NCBI GenBank assembly: GCA_902491895.1
Contig: CABUJH010000028.1
Coordinates: 1 to 25,053, forward strand
Direction of reading: 5' to 3'
DNA: 25,053 nucleotides
DNA from: an uncultured Collinsella sp.
Lineage (GTDB): Bacteria; Actinomycetota; Coriobacteriia; Coriobacteriales; Coriobacteriaceae
Shown here: in pieces, positions 1 through 6,512 of the stretch
Layout of the letters: each line of letters begins with the position of its first letter
Numbering within the stretch: the stretch's first letter is position 1
Program-made: the position numbers and the translations under genes
Notes under the pieces: generated by a model
Databases searched by the model: none
Told to the model about the DNA's origin: nothing
Seen by the model: only the letters and a program-made list of their open reading frames with translations

Positions 1-90
1 ACAGTCCTGCGCAAGACGAAGGCCACATTAAGTGGCCTTCTTTGCGTGCGGAACTCATTTTGAGCAAGCACCCGCCCTGCCGGGGCTCCC
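1..90 (+). ncRNA. Candidate structured RNA, copy A (5' part cut by window edge)
   Basis: This stretch matches, in order, the minus strand of 15405-15540. Shared blocks are ACAGTCCTG (2-9 plus the first base), a hairpin with the loop context CACATTAAGTG, then CGTGCGGAACTC (45-56), and CCGGGGCTCCCG (79-90). Here the hairpin is GAAGGCCAC (18-26) with GTGGCCTTC (32-40). In the other copy the same loop is closed by a different but equally complementary stem, and the next helix out also covaries (CGCAA with TTGCG here, CGCACG with CGTGCG there). Such compensatory change is what a functional RNA shows. The first base of the window is already inside the motif, so the upstream arm is missing. The hairpin followed by TTTGCG could instead be read as a simple terminator of an upstream gene. 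Function is unknown. Confidence 0.5.
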
Positions 91-145
91 GGGTTCTGCA
101 ACGACTCGGCCGTTCGGGTCAGGTAGGCTGAATGGAATAGAGTGA

Positions 146-175
146 ATGGGCGCGCCGTTTGCACGCCCATTTTTT
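146..175 (+). terminator. Rho-independent terminator
   Basis: ATGGGCG (146-152) pairs with CGCCCAT (164-170), with two further pairs inside, and the stem runs into TTTTTT. No open reading frame precedes it, so it most likely ends the transcript that carries the candidate RNA at 1-90. Between 176 and 244 I see no feature. Confidence 0.8.
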
Positions 176-244
176 GTGGATGTGGCGCAGGGGCGGTCCC
201 CTTGGTCACATCGTGCCCCAAGATTTCCAAAAAGTTAACCTTTG

Positions 245-276
245 TTGACCTTAATAGTTAGATAAACTAAACTATT
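245..276 (+). promoter_or_regulatory. Promoter with overlapping TTAG/CTAA dyad operator
   Basis: TTGACC (245-250), a 17-nt spacer and TAAACT (268-273) make a good vegetative promoter for the DUF6110-ATPase operon. A dyad overlaps the spacer and -10: AATAG TTAG (253-261), five bases, CTAA (267-270), one base, CTATT (272-276). TTAG...CTAA half-sites resemble DtxR/MntR-family operators, which would suit a metal-export operon, but that assignment is inference. The leader to the ATG holds two small hairpins: GGTGC with GCACC around 314-327, and TGCCGC with GCGGCA around 329-346. Confidence 0.6.
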
Positions 277-360
277 TTCCAAAAGTGTGCTCGAGCAAAC
301 TTGTTTACTCGGGTGCTGAGGCACCGTGCCGCGTCCAATGCGGCAAAAGGGAGAAGCAAC

Positions 361-606
361 ATGAAGAAGTCGACGTTCAATACCCTGCTTGTCGGTGGCG
401 GTTTTCTGCTTGGCACGGCCGGCATCAAGCTGCTTACCAGCGCTCCGGTCAAGAATGCCTGCGTGCAGGGTATCGCGTGCGGCATGCGCATCAAGAACTG
501 CTACCAGGACATGGTCGAGCAGGCCAAGGCTAATGTCGACGACATGGTTGCCGAGGCGGCCTACATCACCCAGAGCGAGGCCGCTGCTGACGAGGCAGCC
601 GAGTAA
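361..606 (+). CDS. DUF6110 family small membrane protein
   Basis: An 81-residue protein encoded just upstream of a metal P-type ATPase, a pairing I recognise for the DUF6110 family. The start at 361 is chosen because GGGAGAAG lies about six bases upstream; an earlier in-frame ATG at 301 has no ribosome site and would only add a basic leader. Residues about 7-25 (small, Gly-rich and hydrophobic: LLVGGGFLLGTAGIKLL) form one membrane segment. Two cysteines (CVQGIACG) and a third (KNCYQD) follow, then an acidic Ala/Glu-rich tail. Molecular function is not known to me; the cysteines and context suggest an accessory or metal-binding role for the transporter. It ends 18 nt before the ATPase start, so the two are surely co-transcribed. 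Confidence 0.85.
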   Translation: MKKSTFNTLLVGGGFLLGTAGIKLLTSAPVKNACVQGIACGMRIKNCYQDMVEQAKANVDDMVAEAAYITQSEAAADEAAE

Positions 607-624
607 CGCTCCCAGGCACAAACT

Positions 625-2700
625 ATGAGATTCTCGATTATTAGCGAGATCCCCGGCAGGACCCGTCTTCAATTGGCGGGTCCTGTGCCAGAGAGCGATC
701 TCGATGCACTTCTTAAGCTCAGCGGCGGTATCGACGGCGTGCACAAGGTGCGCGTGTATGGCCGCATTGGCCAGATGGCGCTGGAGTACGACGAGCCGCG
801 CCGCGCGAGCGTGCTCGACGCCTTGGGCGCACTCGATGCTCAAGCTATCGCCGATGCCAAGTCGGGCTACGTGATGCAGCTTGAGCCACGCAAGCACAAG
901 CTCGTCATGGATCTGGCGACACTCGTCGGTGCCCATTACGCACGTCGCTGGTTCTTGCCGGCGCCCCTGCGTGCGGTGTTTGTCGTGGCCGGTTACATGG
1001 CATTTTTGCGCGCTGCCCTTCATGAGCTGGCGCAGCCGCGCCTGACCGTTCCCGTGCTCGACGCTTCGGCCATCGGCATCTCGTTCGTCAAGCGTGATGT
1101 TGACACCGCGGGCCAGACGATGTTCCTGCTCAACGTGGGCGAGCTGCTCGAGGACTACACCCGCGCCATGAGCGAAAACGAGCTCATCAACTCGCTGCTC
1201 GATGTGCCCGACAAGGCGCAAAAGGTCGTCGGCGACACCGAGGTGAGCGTTGCCGCCACCGAGCTTGAGCCCGGCGACTTGGTAGCCGTGCGTACTGGCA
1301 TGTCCATTTGCATCGACGGCGTGGTCGAGCAGGGAAGCGCCATGGTCAACCAGGCGACCCTGACCGGCGAGCCGCTGGCCGTCGAGCGCAGCGCGGGCGA
1401 CGACGTGTTCGCCGGTACCGTCGTGGAAGACGGCAGCATCTTGGTGCGCGTGCGCGCCAATACGGCTCAGACCAAGCTCCGCTCAATCGTCTCGCTCGTG
1501 CAGACGGCCGACTCGCTCAAGTCCGAGGGCCAGTCGCATATGGAGGACCTTGCCAACAAGATCGTCCCGTGGAACTTCCTGCTCGCGGGCCTAGTTGCGC
1601 TTACCACCCGCAGCCTCATCAAGACCTCAGCGGCGCTGATGGTCGACTACTCGTGCGCACTCAAGCTCACGGGTTCCGTCGCCGTCATGACCGCCATGAG
1701 CGATGCCGCCAAGATGGGCGTCATGGTCAAGGGTGCGAAGTACTTTGAGTCGTTTGCCAAGGCCGATACCATTGTCTTTGACAAGACCGGTACGCTGACC
1801 GAGGCCCAGCCGCGTCTAGCTTGCGTGCTCACGACCGACGGCTGGAGCGAGGACGAGGTCCTGCGCCTTTCCGCTTGCTTGGAGGAGCATTTCCCGCATC
1901 CGGTGGCACGCGCCGTGGTCAACGCCGCCCGCGAGCGCGGGCTCGAGCACCGCGAGCGCCATGCTGCCGTCGAGTACATCGTGGCGCATGGTATTGCTTC
2001 GTCCATTGAGGAGCGTCGCGCCATCATCGGTTCCGCGCACTTTGTGTTTGAGGATGAGGACGCGCAGCTCGAGTCTGACATTAAGGAGCGCATTGAGTCC
2101 CAGATGCAGGGCCTGTCGCCGCTGTATCTGGCGGTCGACGGCACCGTTGTGGGCGTGCTCGGTATCGAGGATCCGCTCAAGCCTGGGGTCCGTGAGGCCA
2201 TCGCCGACCTGCATGCGCTGGGCGTTAAGCACGTGGTCATGCTCACGGGCGACTCGGAGCGCACGGCCGAGCGCATTGCTCGCGAGGCAGATGTCGACGA
2301 GTTTAAGGCCGAGCTGCTGCCCGAGGACAAGTACGCGTATGTTGAGCGCATTAAGGGCGAGGGGCGCCACGTTGCCATGGTGGGCGACGGCGTCAACGAT
2401 TCGCCGGCGCTGGGTCTGGCCGACGTGGGGTTGGCAATGGGAGGCGGAAGCGACATCGCCAAGGAGGTCGCCGATATCATCCTGACCGATACGGATCTGG
2501 CTGCAATCGTGCGTCTACGCCGCATGAGCCAGGGGCTTATCGACCGTCTGACGAGTTCGTATTCCAAGGTGATGCTCACCAACTCGGCGCTGTTGGCATT
2601 GGGTATTACCGGCATGATCACTCCGCAGACGTCGTCACTGCTGCACAACGGCTCAACGATCGCCTACAGCCTGGGCAACGCGAAGGCTTACCTGCGCTAG
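625..2700 (+). CDS. Heavy-metal (P1B-type) translocating P-type ATPase
   Basis: A 691-residue ATP-driven metal exporter of the inner membrane. Residues 1-60 look like a ferredoxin-fold HMA domain (IPGRTRLQL...) but carry no CxxC, so this domain probably does not bind metal in the usual way. The actuator loop has TGE at 247-249. The phosphorylation site is D386 in DKTGTLT, the P1B-specific HP dipeptide is at H425-P426, and the hinge GDGVND is at 587-592. The transmembrane metal-site motif reads DYSCAL with C344, so the usual CPC/CPx proline is replaced. Metal specificity cannot be read from this; the motif departs from the classical Cu and Zn types. The first membrane region is short, with fewer clear helices than CopA. 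The start follows a weak site (CCAGG) and relies on coupling to the upstream gene. Confidence 0.93.
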   Translation: MRFSIISEIPGRTRLQLAGPVPESDLDALLKLSGGIDGVHKVRVYGRIGQMALEYDEPRRASVLDALGALDAQAIADAKSGYVMQLEPRKHKLVMDLATLVGAHYARRWFLPAPLRAVFVVAGYMAFLRAALHELAQPRLTVPVLDASAIGISFVKRDVDTAGQTMFLLNVGELLEDYTRAMSENELINSLLDVPDKAQKVVGDTEVSVAATELEPGDLVAVRTGMSICIDGVVEQGSAMVNQATLTGEPLAVERSAGDDVFAGTVVEDGSILVRVRANTAQTKLRSIVSLVQTADSLKSEGQSHMEDLANKIVPWNFLLAGLVALTTRSLIKTSAALMVDYSCALKLTGSVAVMTAMSDAAKMGVMVKGAKYFESFAKADTIVFDKTGTLTEAQPRLACVLTTDGWSEDEVLRLSACLEEHFPHPVARAVVNAARERGLEHRERHAAVEYIVAHGIASSIEERRAIIGSAHFVFEDEDAQLESDIKERIESQMQGLSPLYLAVDGTVVGVLGIEDPLKPGVREAIADLHALGVKHVVMLTGDSERTAERIAREADVDEFKAELLPEDKYAYVERIKGEGRHVAMVGDGVNDSPALGLADVGLAMGGGSDIAKEVADIILTDTDLAAIVRLRRMSQGLIDRLTSSYSKVMLTNSALLALGITGMITPQTSSLLHNGSTIAYSLGNAKAYLR

Positions 2701-2719
2701 CGTTTTCGATTGAGTATAT

Positions 2720-2774
2720 GGCCTGCATTCGGGCGGCACCGCAGCCGCCAGGGTGCAGGCCTTCTTTTGTTTGA
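2720..2774 (+). terminator. Rho-independent terminator of the ATPase operon
   Basis: GGCCTGCA (2720-2727) pairs with TGCAGGCC (2754-2761), with an inner stem GGCGGC (2732-2737) and GCCGCC (2744-2749), followed by TTCTTTTGTTT. Its tail runs into the -35 of the next promoter. Confidence 0.88.
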
Positions 2775-2816
2775 CGATATGTTAGCTCGGATATATGCTC
2801 GTGCTAGCAATGCTAG
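2771..2816 (+). promoter_or_regulatory. Toxin-antitoxin promoter and palindromic operator
   Basis: TTGACG (2771-2776), 17 nt, TATGCT (2794-2799). Immediately downstream, at the expected transcription start, lies the perfect palindrome CTAGC AAT GCTAG (2804-2816). Ribbon-helix-helix antitoxins usually repress their own operon at such a site, so autoregulation is the likely role (inference). Confidence 0.6.
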
Positions 2817-2839
2817 TAAATGCTGAAGGTGAGGTTGAG

Positions 2840-3193
2840 ATGGCTACCGTTGGCAGCATGGCACAGGTGAATGTTCGCGTAGATCGCTCGGTTAAAGAGC
2901 GCGCCGAGGAAGCGCTGCAGCTTTCGGGCAGGTCGCTGCCCGAGCTCATCAAAAAGGTCGTGGCCAAGGTCGCGCAGGGTGGCGGGCAGTGTGAGGAAGT
3001 GCTTGCGGCCGTCGACGACCGGCAGCAGGCCGTCGCGCCCGATACTCCGTTCGTCGCGTCGTGGGCAGCGGCAGACCGGCTCTATGCAGACTTGGGCATC
3101 GCTGCGTCGCCCGTATCCGACGATCGCGGTTGGGACACAATCTATTCCGAAGCCATGGACGAGCGCTATCGCCAAAAGGGGATGATCCAGTGA
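2840..3193 (+). CDS. RelB/DinJ-like ribbon-helix-helix antitoxin
   Basis: A 117-residue protein that should neutralise the PIN toxin encoded next and repress the operon. The start at 2840 has AAGGTGAGG just upstream; the longer frame from 2795 would begin in the -10 box and is rejected. Residues about 8-45 (AQVNVRVDRSVKERAEEALQ, then GRSLPELIKKVVAKV) fit the strand-helix-helix DNA-binding fold of the RelB/DinJ group. The C-terminal half (DTPFVASWAAADRLYADLG, ending in DERYRQKG) is the likely toxin-wrapping part. The stop codon overlaps the toxin GTG start by four bases, giving translational coupling. Family-level assignment is firm; partner behaviour is inferred. Confidence 0.85.
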   Translation: MATVGSMAQVNVRVDRSVKERAEEALQLSGRSLPELIKKVVAKVAQGGGQCEEVLAAVDDRQQAVAPDTPFVASWAAADRLYADLGIAASPVSDDRGWDTIYSEAMDERYRQKGMIQ

Positions 3194-3705
3194 GTGGGGT
3201 TCCCCTCAAAATAATGGTAGACGCCAACGTATGGGTCGATTCGTTTTGCGTCGACCATGCCGAGTCGCTTGCCGCGCGTGCGTTTATTGGGCAGGCGACG
3301 GAGGCGGGGGCGTTGCTGTTCTTCCCGGTGCATATCGCTAAGGACGTGCTGTACGTTGTCCAACACGAGCTGAAGCGTAGCGTTCTTGCCAGCGGGGGAG
3401 CGCTCGACGAGGCATCTGCCCGCGCAATTGGCGATGCGGCGTTGGCGTTTGTTCGGAACATGACCGAAAACGCCACGGCCGTGGGTGCAGATGCGTCGGA
3501 CCTTTGGCTGGCCGACAAATACTTAGCGCTCCATCGCGATTACGAGGACAACTTGGTACTCGCTGCGTGCAAGCGCGCGCAGGTCGATTACTTGGTGACC
3601 AACGATCGCAAGCTGCTCGAACATGCCGATCTCGCAGCAAAGACCCCGCGCCAAATGATGCCGATTCTTGCTTTGGCCGAACGTGGCGGCGCGGCCATCG
3701 GTTGA
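3190..3705 (+). CDS. PIN-domain ribonuclease toxin (VapC-like)
   Basis: A 171-residue PIN-domain protein, expected to be a Mg-dependent endoribonuclease that cleaves RNA when free of its antitoxin. It starts at a GTG overlapping the antitoxin stop (GTGA), with AAAAGGGG upstream. Acidic catalytic positions are visible: D11 in MVDANVW, D120 in YEDNLVLAACKRA, and D139 in YLVTNDRKLL, the standard order for this fold. The pairing of a RelB/DinJ-type antitoxin with a PIN toxin, rather than with RelE/YafQ, is a mixed arrangement but is known among actinobacterial and clostridial genomes. Whether the pair is active cannot be told from sequence, but no residue looks disabled. Confidence 0.88.
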   Translation: MSGVPLKIMVDANVWVDSFCVDHAESLAARAFIGQATEAGALLFFPVHIAKDVLYVVQHELKRSVLASGGALDEASARAIGDAALAFVRNMTENATAVGADASDLWLADKYLALHRDYEDNLVLAACKRAQVDYLVTNDRKLLEHADLAAKTPRQMMPILALAERGGAAIG

Positions 3706-3717
3706 TGCGAAGTGTTT

Positions 3718-3754
3718 GCGGGCCTCTTGGACGACGATGCGCCAAGGGGCCCGC
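3718..3754. terminator. Hairpin between convergent genes, probable bidirectional terminator
   Basis: GCGGGCC TCTTGG (3718-3730) pairs with CCAAGG GGCCCGC (3742-3754), a 13-bp stem with one wobble. It sits between the toxin (plus) and the 144-aa gene (minus), which converge. The T-tract is poor on both strands, so efficiency is uncertain. Confidence 0.6.
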
Positions 3755-3763
3755 GTCTGCTAT

Positions 3764-4198
3764 TTACAAAAGCTCGGCCTTGATGGCGGGACTTTCTGCG
3801 AGCTGCTCGGCTGCCTTTTCTTCGGAGCTGTTGAGCGCAGCTAAGCTGCGGTAGACCCACTCGTTGACCTGGGTGTTCTTGACGCCTGCGGTCTGCATAA
3901 GGGCGCCTACCTCGCGGATTGCTGCGAGCAGATCGGCTTTGGGACCCGCGAGCTCGACCTCGACGCCGTGGTAGGCGGTCACGCCGCGGTTTTCGCTCAC
4001 GTGGTCGATAAAGCCCTCGACGGTCTCAAGCTGCTGGGCGAGAGCTGCATCATCGTCAGCGTCCAGCGCAACAAGGGCGTTCGAAACCGTGAGGGCGGGA
4101 TGTCCGCAGGGGACAAAGCCTTCGATGACATCCATAGCTTCGGTAATGGTTGAGCCCAGGCCTGCGAGGGCATTGACAAGTTGCTGCTTGGTATCCAT
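3764..4198 (-). CDS. Hypothetical 144-aa acidic helical protein
   Basis: I do not recognise this protein. The start is well supported by AAAGGA six bases upstream of the ATG. It begins MDTKQQLVNALAGLGSTITEAM and is rich in Ala, Glu, Leu and Asp with few basic residues. It should be soluble, acidic and largely helical, with no signal peptide or membrane segment. A single cysteine lies in FVPCGHPALTV. The segment YHGVEVELAGPKADLLAAIREVGALM suggests one strand followed by helices. It is transcribed alone, away from the tmRNA gene and towards the toxin gene. Coding quality (GC third positions, good ribosome site) is convincing; the function is open. Confidence 0.8.
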   Translation of the reverse strand: MDTKQQLVNALAGLGSTITEAMDVIEGFVPCGHPALTVSNALVALDADDDAALAQQLETVEGFIDHVSENRGVTAYHGVEVELAGPKADLLAAIREVGALMQTAGVKNTQVNEWVYRSLAALNSSEEKAAEQLAESPAIKAELL

Positions 4199-4436
4199 AA
4201 CGGTCCTTTCGACGGGTCAATTTTGCTTGGCGAAAATATACGTGACGCGATCGGTAGCAAAAGTGCGAAGTGCGGCGCACATTGGGGTCTTCACAGCTCG
4301 TGCATAGAACAGCTGTCCGCTTTCAGAACGTGGTAAGATAACACTCCACAAGCGGGGCTCGCCCTGCATGTTCCTTGAAAAGTCGACGGGTGTTGGGCGC
4401 TCGTGCCCAATGCCATCCAGACTTTCCCAACATTCG

Positions 4437-4800
4437 GGGGGCGACTGGTTTCGACACGATAGCTCTGAGAGAGGAAGCAAGCCGAGGTCTCCTCGCCTCG
4501 TTAAACAGGGGTACCGTCAAATTGAATTGACAACAACTCTTCTTTTGAGCCTATGGCTCTCGCTGCTTAGTTTATAGCGGCGCGTCAACCCGGTGATTTC
4601 CCCGACACCGGCGCGACGTCATTTTAGGGGAATGCTCCTGCGCACGTAATCGGTATGGCGCGGGCTAAGACCGAACCGGTTAGGACACCGCGAGCGTGTC
4701 GCTGCGCGCAAAGCGTCCGAGACTAAACCAGCGACTGAGCTTGGAGATGCCAATCAGGGGGCTTTCGTGGACCGGAGTTCGATTCTCCGCGCCTCCACCA
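4437..4800 (+). ncRNA. ssrA: tmRNA (transfer-messenger RNA)
   Basis: The one-piece tmRNA rescues ribosomes stalled on broken mRNA, with SmpB. The 5' end GGGGGCGACTGGTTTCGACA is diagnostic, and its first seven bases pair with the 3' acceptor strand CGCCTCC (4790-4796), leaving A plus an encoded CCA at 4798-4800. The T-arm GAGTTCGATTCTC is at 4775-4787. The tag reading frame ends at TAG (4568-4570). Read back from it, the tag is DNNSSFEPMALAA, with GAC (4529) the likely resume codon: an in-frame TGA at 4523 limits any longer tag, and an A at -4 suits GAC. Upstream, 4199-4436 holds a possible -10 (TAAGAT, 4334-4339) without a clear -35, and a TTGGGC/GCCCAA hairpin near 4393-4411. smpB is not in the window. 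Confidence 0.97.
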
Positions 4801-4808
4801 TAAGTAAC

Positions 4809-4845
4809 AGGCAGGTAGAGAAGTGTCTCTACCTGCCTTTTTATT
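4809..4845 (+). terminator. Rho-independent terminator of ssrA
   Basis: Perfect 12-bp stem AGGCAGGTAGAG (4809-4820) with CTCTACCTGCCT (4827-4838), a six-base loop, then TTTTTATTT. Confidence 0.95.
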
Positions 4846-4857
4846 TCTAGTCCGCAC

Positions 4858-4990
4858 CGCGGAGAATCGAACTCTATGCAGGGCGCGAGCGTTAAGCAAA
4901 CGCGAAGCGTTTGTAGCGAGCGGGCGAGGGCGCCGGCAGGCGGCCGAAGCCGGTGCGGATTTGCGAAGCAAATACGCGGATTCTCCGCGC
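4858..4990. repeat. GC-rich hairpin element with tmRNA-derived ends
   Basis: The left end CGCGGAGAATCGAACTC (4858-4874) is an exact inverted copy of tmRNA 4775-4791. The right end GATTCTCCGCGC (4979-4990) is a direct copy of tmRNA 4781-4792. The two ends therefore pair with each other (11 bp), enclosing three hairpins: CAAACGC-GAA-GCGTTTG (4897-4913), CGCCGGC with GCCGGTG (4931-4955), and ATTTGC-GAA-GCAAAT (4959-4973). The GAA loops lie in GCGAAGC, a known hyperstable mini-hairpin sequence. It shares CAGGGYGCG next to the T-arm copy, an AAACGC/GCGTTT hairpin and GGCGCC with the element beside tRNA-Glu (24809-24941). The stretch 4846-5476 has no credible gene; open frames there lack ribosome sites. 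Confidence 0.7.
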
Positions 4991-5067
4991 AATGCCTCAG
5001 CCCAAAACAGATGCGATGTCGATTGGATGACAGCCGACAATGCCCCCGCGCCAACGTCATCTCTACC

Positions 5068-5106
5068 CGCGGAGAATCGAACTCTGTGCAGGGCGCGGGC
5101 GTAAAG
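5068..5106. repeat. Second copy of the inverted tmRNA-end segment
   Basis: These 39 bases repeat 4858-4896 in the same orientation with three mismatches: again CGCGGAGAATCGAACTC (5068-5084), then GTGCAGGGCGCGGGCG. The rest of the element is missing, so this looks like a truncated or decayed second insertion or a partial duplication. Confidence 0.75.
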
Positions 5107-5127
5107 AAAACGTCGCAGCAGCGCAGG

Positions 5128-5390
5128 TGGGACGCGCTTTCCCAATGGCGGCCCAGGCGGAAAGCACGTCCCGGAATCCGCATTCAGACTGGGACGTAGT
5201 TTCCGGATGGCGCCTCAAGCGGAAACTGCGACCCGGAATCGAGCCGTAGAGTGGGACATGCTTTCCCAATGGCAGCTCAAGCGGAAAGTACATCCCGGAA
5301 TCCTCGTTCGGAATGGGATGCAATTTCCAAATGAATGGCTAGCGGAAAGCGCATCCCGGAATCTCGCCTCAAACTGGGACACACTTTCCG
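5128..5390. repeat. Tandem array of about 4.3 hairpin units of 62 bp
   Basis: Units begin at 5128, 5190, 5252, 5314 and 5375 (62, 62, 62, 61 bp, then a truncated unit ending near 5390). Each has TGGGACGYGCTTTCC, a loop containing ATGG and GC, then GCGGAAAGCRCGTCCCGGAAT and a variable 11-12 bases. The two arms are complementary and covary between units: CTTTCC with GGAAAG in unit 1 becomes GTTTCC with GGAAAC in unit 2, and GGGAC with GTCCC in unit 1 becomes GGGAT with ATCCC in unit 4. It lies between the ssrA-linked repeats and the patatin gene. Confidence 0.85.
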
Positions 5391-5476
5391 CTTCACCTGC
5401 CGCCTTGAAAAACCTGCGCGCTCGCCATCCCAAAACTGGGTAGAAGAAGGCCAAAACGCAATCGCAGGAGGTCAAT

Positions 5477-6355
5477 ATGACTGCAGAAGATAAAGCAAAG
5501 AACGCTGGCAAGGTCGCGCTCGTCCTGGAGGGCGGCAGCTTCCGCGGGCAATTTACCGCGGGCGTGCTCGATGTTCTTATGGAGGCTGGCGTCGAGATTC
5601 CGGCTGTCTACGGTGTATCGGCCGGCGCCCTCAACGGCGTGAACTACAAGTCGCACCAGATCGGCCGTGCCAATCGCATCAACCTGGCTTTCTGCAGCGA
5701 CAGCCGCTTCATGGGCGCCGCATCGTTTGCGTCCACGGGCTCCATTGTGGGTTACGACTTTATTTTCAACGATGTCCAGGACCGCCTGGATCCCTTTGAC
5801 AATGAGACGTTCGACGCGAGCCCCATCGAGATGTACGCCGTCGCGACGGACATGCTTTTTGGAACCGCCACGTACCTCCCGGTCAAAAGCGCCGTGCTCG
5901 ATCTCGACGCCGTACGCGCCTCGACGTCGCTGCCGCTGGTGACGCCGCCGGTCGAGATTGACGGGCACAAATACGTCGACGGTGGCGTAGCCGATTCGAT
6001 CCCCATCGAGCACGTGCTGGAGGAGGCGGGCTTCGATCGCGCGGTTGTCATCGTCACGCAGGACCGCTCGTACGAGAAAAAGCCTTACGAGTTTATGCCT
6101 GCCGCGCGCGCCCGCTATGCCGACTACCCCTATCTGCTCGAGGGAATCGAGACGCGCCATGACCGCTACAACATACAACGCATGCACCTGTGGAAGTATG
6201 AGCGCGAGGGCCGTGCGCTGGTCGTCGCTCCGCAAAAGCCGGTCGAGGTCGGCCACGTTGAGCACGATTCGGCAAAGCTCCTCGACCTGTATATCCAGGG
6301 CCGTCAGGAGGCAAAGCGCTTGCTGGGAGATATCGAGGCGTTTGTCGAGCGCTAG
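5477..6355 (+). CDS. Patatin-like phospholipase family protein
   Basis: A 292-residue predicted serine lipid acyl hydrolase with a Ser-Asp dyad. The oxyanion-hole motif LEGGSFRGQFTAGVLD is near residues 15-30, the nucleophile elbow GVSAG places Ser at 48, and DGG places the catalytic Asp at 168. The C-terminal part (RTHDRYN-like ETRHDRYNIQRMHL, then a helical end) matches the bacterial YjjU-type subgroup rather than secreted plant-type patatins. There is no signal peptide, so it should act in the cytoplasm or at the inner membrane face. The start has an excellent site (AGGAGG, 5467-5472). It is likely monocistronic: rplM downstream has its own promoter. The natural lipid substrate cannot be inferred. 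Confidence 0.9.
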   Translation: MTAEDKAKNAGKVALVLEGGSFRGQFTAGVLDVLMEAGVEIPAVYGVSAGALNGVNYKSHQIGRANRINLAFCSDSRFMGAASFASTGSIVGYDFIFNDVQDRLDPFDNETFDASPIEMYAVATDMLFGTATYLPVKSAVLDLDAVRASTSLPLVTPPVEIDGHKYVDGGVADSIPIEHVLEEAGFDRAVVIVTQDRSYEKKPYEFMPAARARYADYPYLLEGIETRHDRYNIQRMHLWKYEREGRALVVAPQKPVEVGHVEHDSAKLLDLYIQGRQEAKRLLGDIEAFVER

Positions 6356-6418
6356 CGTCGCGACGTCATGACCCATGGATGACATGTGCAGAAACTCTGG
6401 TCGGAGCCAAAATACCTG

Positions 6419-6446
6419 TTGACTCGTACGGCGAGCGGGGTAATAT
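6419..6446 (+). promoter_or_regulatory. Promoter of rplM-rpsI
   Basis: TTGACT (6419-6424), a 16-nt spacer and TAATAT (6441-6446), a near-consensus vegetative promoter about 66 bases ahead of the rplM start, as expected for a highly expressed ribosomal operon. Confidence 0.8.
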
Positions 6447-6512
6447 GGACGGGTTACTTGCAGAGCCCCGTGAATCTCTGTAACAACACGTACTGTACAT
6501 GGAGGAGTCTAA

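Noticed and set aside
4775..5106. Integrase attachment sites (attL/attR) at the tmRNA 3' end
   Set aside because: The two long copies are inverted relative to ssrA, whereas tyrosine-integrase insertion gives direct repeats, and there is no integrase or cargo gene between them.
4823..5249. Several 70-107 aa open frames behind ssrA
   Set aside because: They are frames through the repeats, overlap each other on both strands and have no ribosome sites.
5128..5390. CRISPR array
   Set aside because: The whole 62-bp unit is conserved except 11-12 bases, which is too short for spacers; units contain long self-complementary hairpins; no cas genes are present.
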